Below, in pieces: positions 40,042-40,140 of a DNA stretch of 40,140 bases. The translations under genes were made by a program, and so were the position numbers. The notes under the pieces were generated by a model. That model saw only the letters and a program-made list of their open reading frames with translations. It was not told the origin of the DNA and did no database searches. This DNA comes from an uncultured Eubacteriales bacterium. GTDB lineage: Bacteria; Bacillota; Clostridia; Christensenellales; Aristaeellaceae. The stretch spans positions 1 to 40,140 of the forward strand of contig CACWZI010000039.1 of NCBI GenBank assembly GCA_902765305.1. Direction: 5' to 3'. Position 1 is the stretch's first letter. Every line of letters begins with the position of its first letter.

Positions 40042-40140
40042 TCAGATCTCCAGGTAGGAGTCGGCGTACAGGTTGTTGTTCTTGATGATGTCGCAGGTCT
40101 TGACGGTCTCCATCAGGCGCTGGTCGTTGGGATTCACGAT
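40042..40140 (-). CDS. C-terminus of an unrecognised protein
   Basis: The last 32 codons of a gene that enters from the right edge and stops at TGA (40042-40044). The fragment is polar and helical (VNPNDQRLMETVKTC, then KNNNLYADSYLEI). It is too short to assign. GC-rich codons and the strong downstream terminator support a real gene. Confidence 0.75.
   Translation of the reverse strand: MVNPNDQRLMETVKTCDIIKNNNLYADSYLEI

Overview
The window reads as chromosomal DNA of a strictly anaerobic, GC-rich member of the Firmicutes (Clostridia or a Christensenellales-like lineage). The basis is near-consensus TTGACA-17-TATAAT promoters, strong GGAGG ribosome sites with frequent TTG and GTG starts, a SAM-I riboswitch on metK, clustered tRNAs with mostly encoded CCA ends, and a Wood-Ljungdahl (acetogenic-type) gene set. 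The species cannot be named from the sequence alone.

Layout. (1) 1-2.8 kb is an accessory, visibly AT-richer segment, all on the minus strand: the end of an IS66-type insertion sequence, a possible orphan structured RNA, a MazF/PemK-like toxin, a small ORF, a secreted protein of unknown function and an XRE regulator. (2) 2.8-3.3 kb holds five tRNA genes (Leu, Gly, Gly, Gly, Lys) behind a consensus promoter. (3) 3.3-6.7 kb holds a zinc phospholipase C-like protein, riboswitch-controlled metK, a ~213-nt structured RNA with its own promoter, and metA. (4) 6.7-14.9 kb is the CO dehydrogenase/acetyl-CoA synthase region: a VWA (CoxE-like) protein with a Cys/His-rich N-terminus, a MoxR (CoxD-like) ATPase and a four-cluster ferredoxin on the minus strand, diverging from cooS, cooC and acsB on the plus strand. 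(5) 15-22.3 kb holds an XRE/zinc-ribbon regulator, a methyltransferase and 5-formyl-THF cyclo-ligase on the plus strand; then a DUF1576 membrane protein, folD, fchA and fhs on the minus strand. (6) 22.4-24.4 kb holds a trigger-factor-like chaperone convergent with a LysR regulator. (7) 24.4-39.9 kb is one run of 13 tightly packed minus-strand genes: an AMP ligase, a hexapeptide acetyltransferase, a carrier protein, an MBOAT acyltransferase, an SGNH protein, a giant acyltransferase/LTA-synthase-like fusion, two CotH-type kinases, a VTC polyphosphate polymerase-like protein, a DUF4956 membrane protein, two small leucine-rich-repeat proteins and a DUF3786 protein. (8) The last 100 bases carry the C-terminus of an unrecognised gene.

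How the genes work together. Fhs, FchA and FolD carry formate to methylene-THF. CooS reduces CO2 to CO (or oxidises CO), with electrons probably carried by the adjacent polyferredoxin. CooC inserts nickel, and AcsB joins CO, a methyl group and CoA. The corrinoid protein, its methyltransferase and MetF are not in this window. The MoxR/VWA pair beside the CODH genes resembles the CoxD/CoxE maturation pair of aerobic CO dehydrogenase but carries a metal-ligand-rich tail. The 15.4-kb cluster has the logic of a dlt operon (ligase, carrier, MBOAT, SGNH) extended with a polymer synthase-like fusion and a duplicated kinase/LRR cassette. I think it is the best candidate in the window for an undescribed system, probably assembling or decorating a cell-surface polymer.
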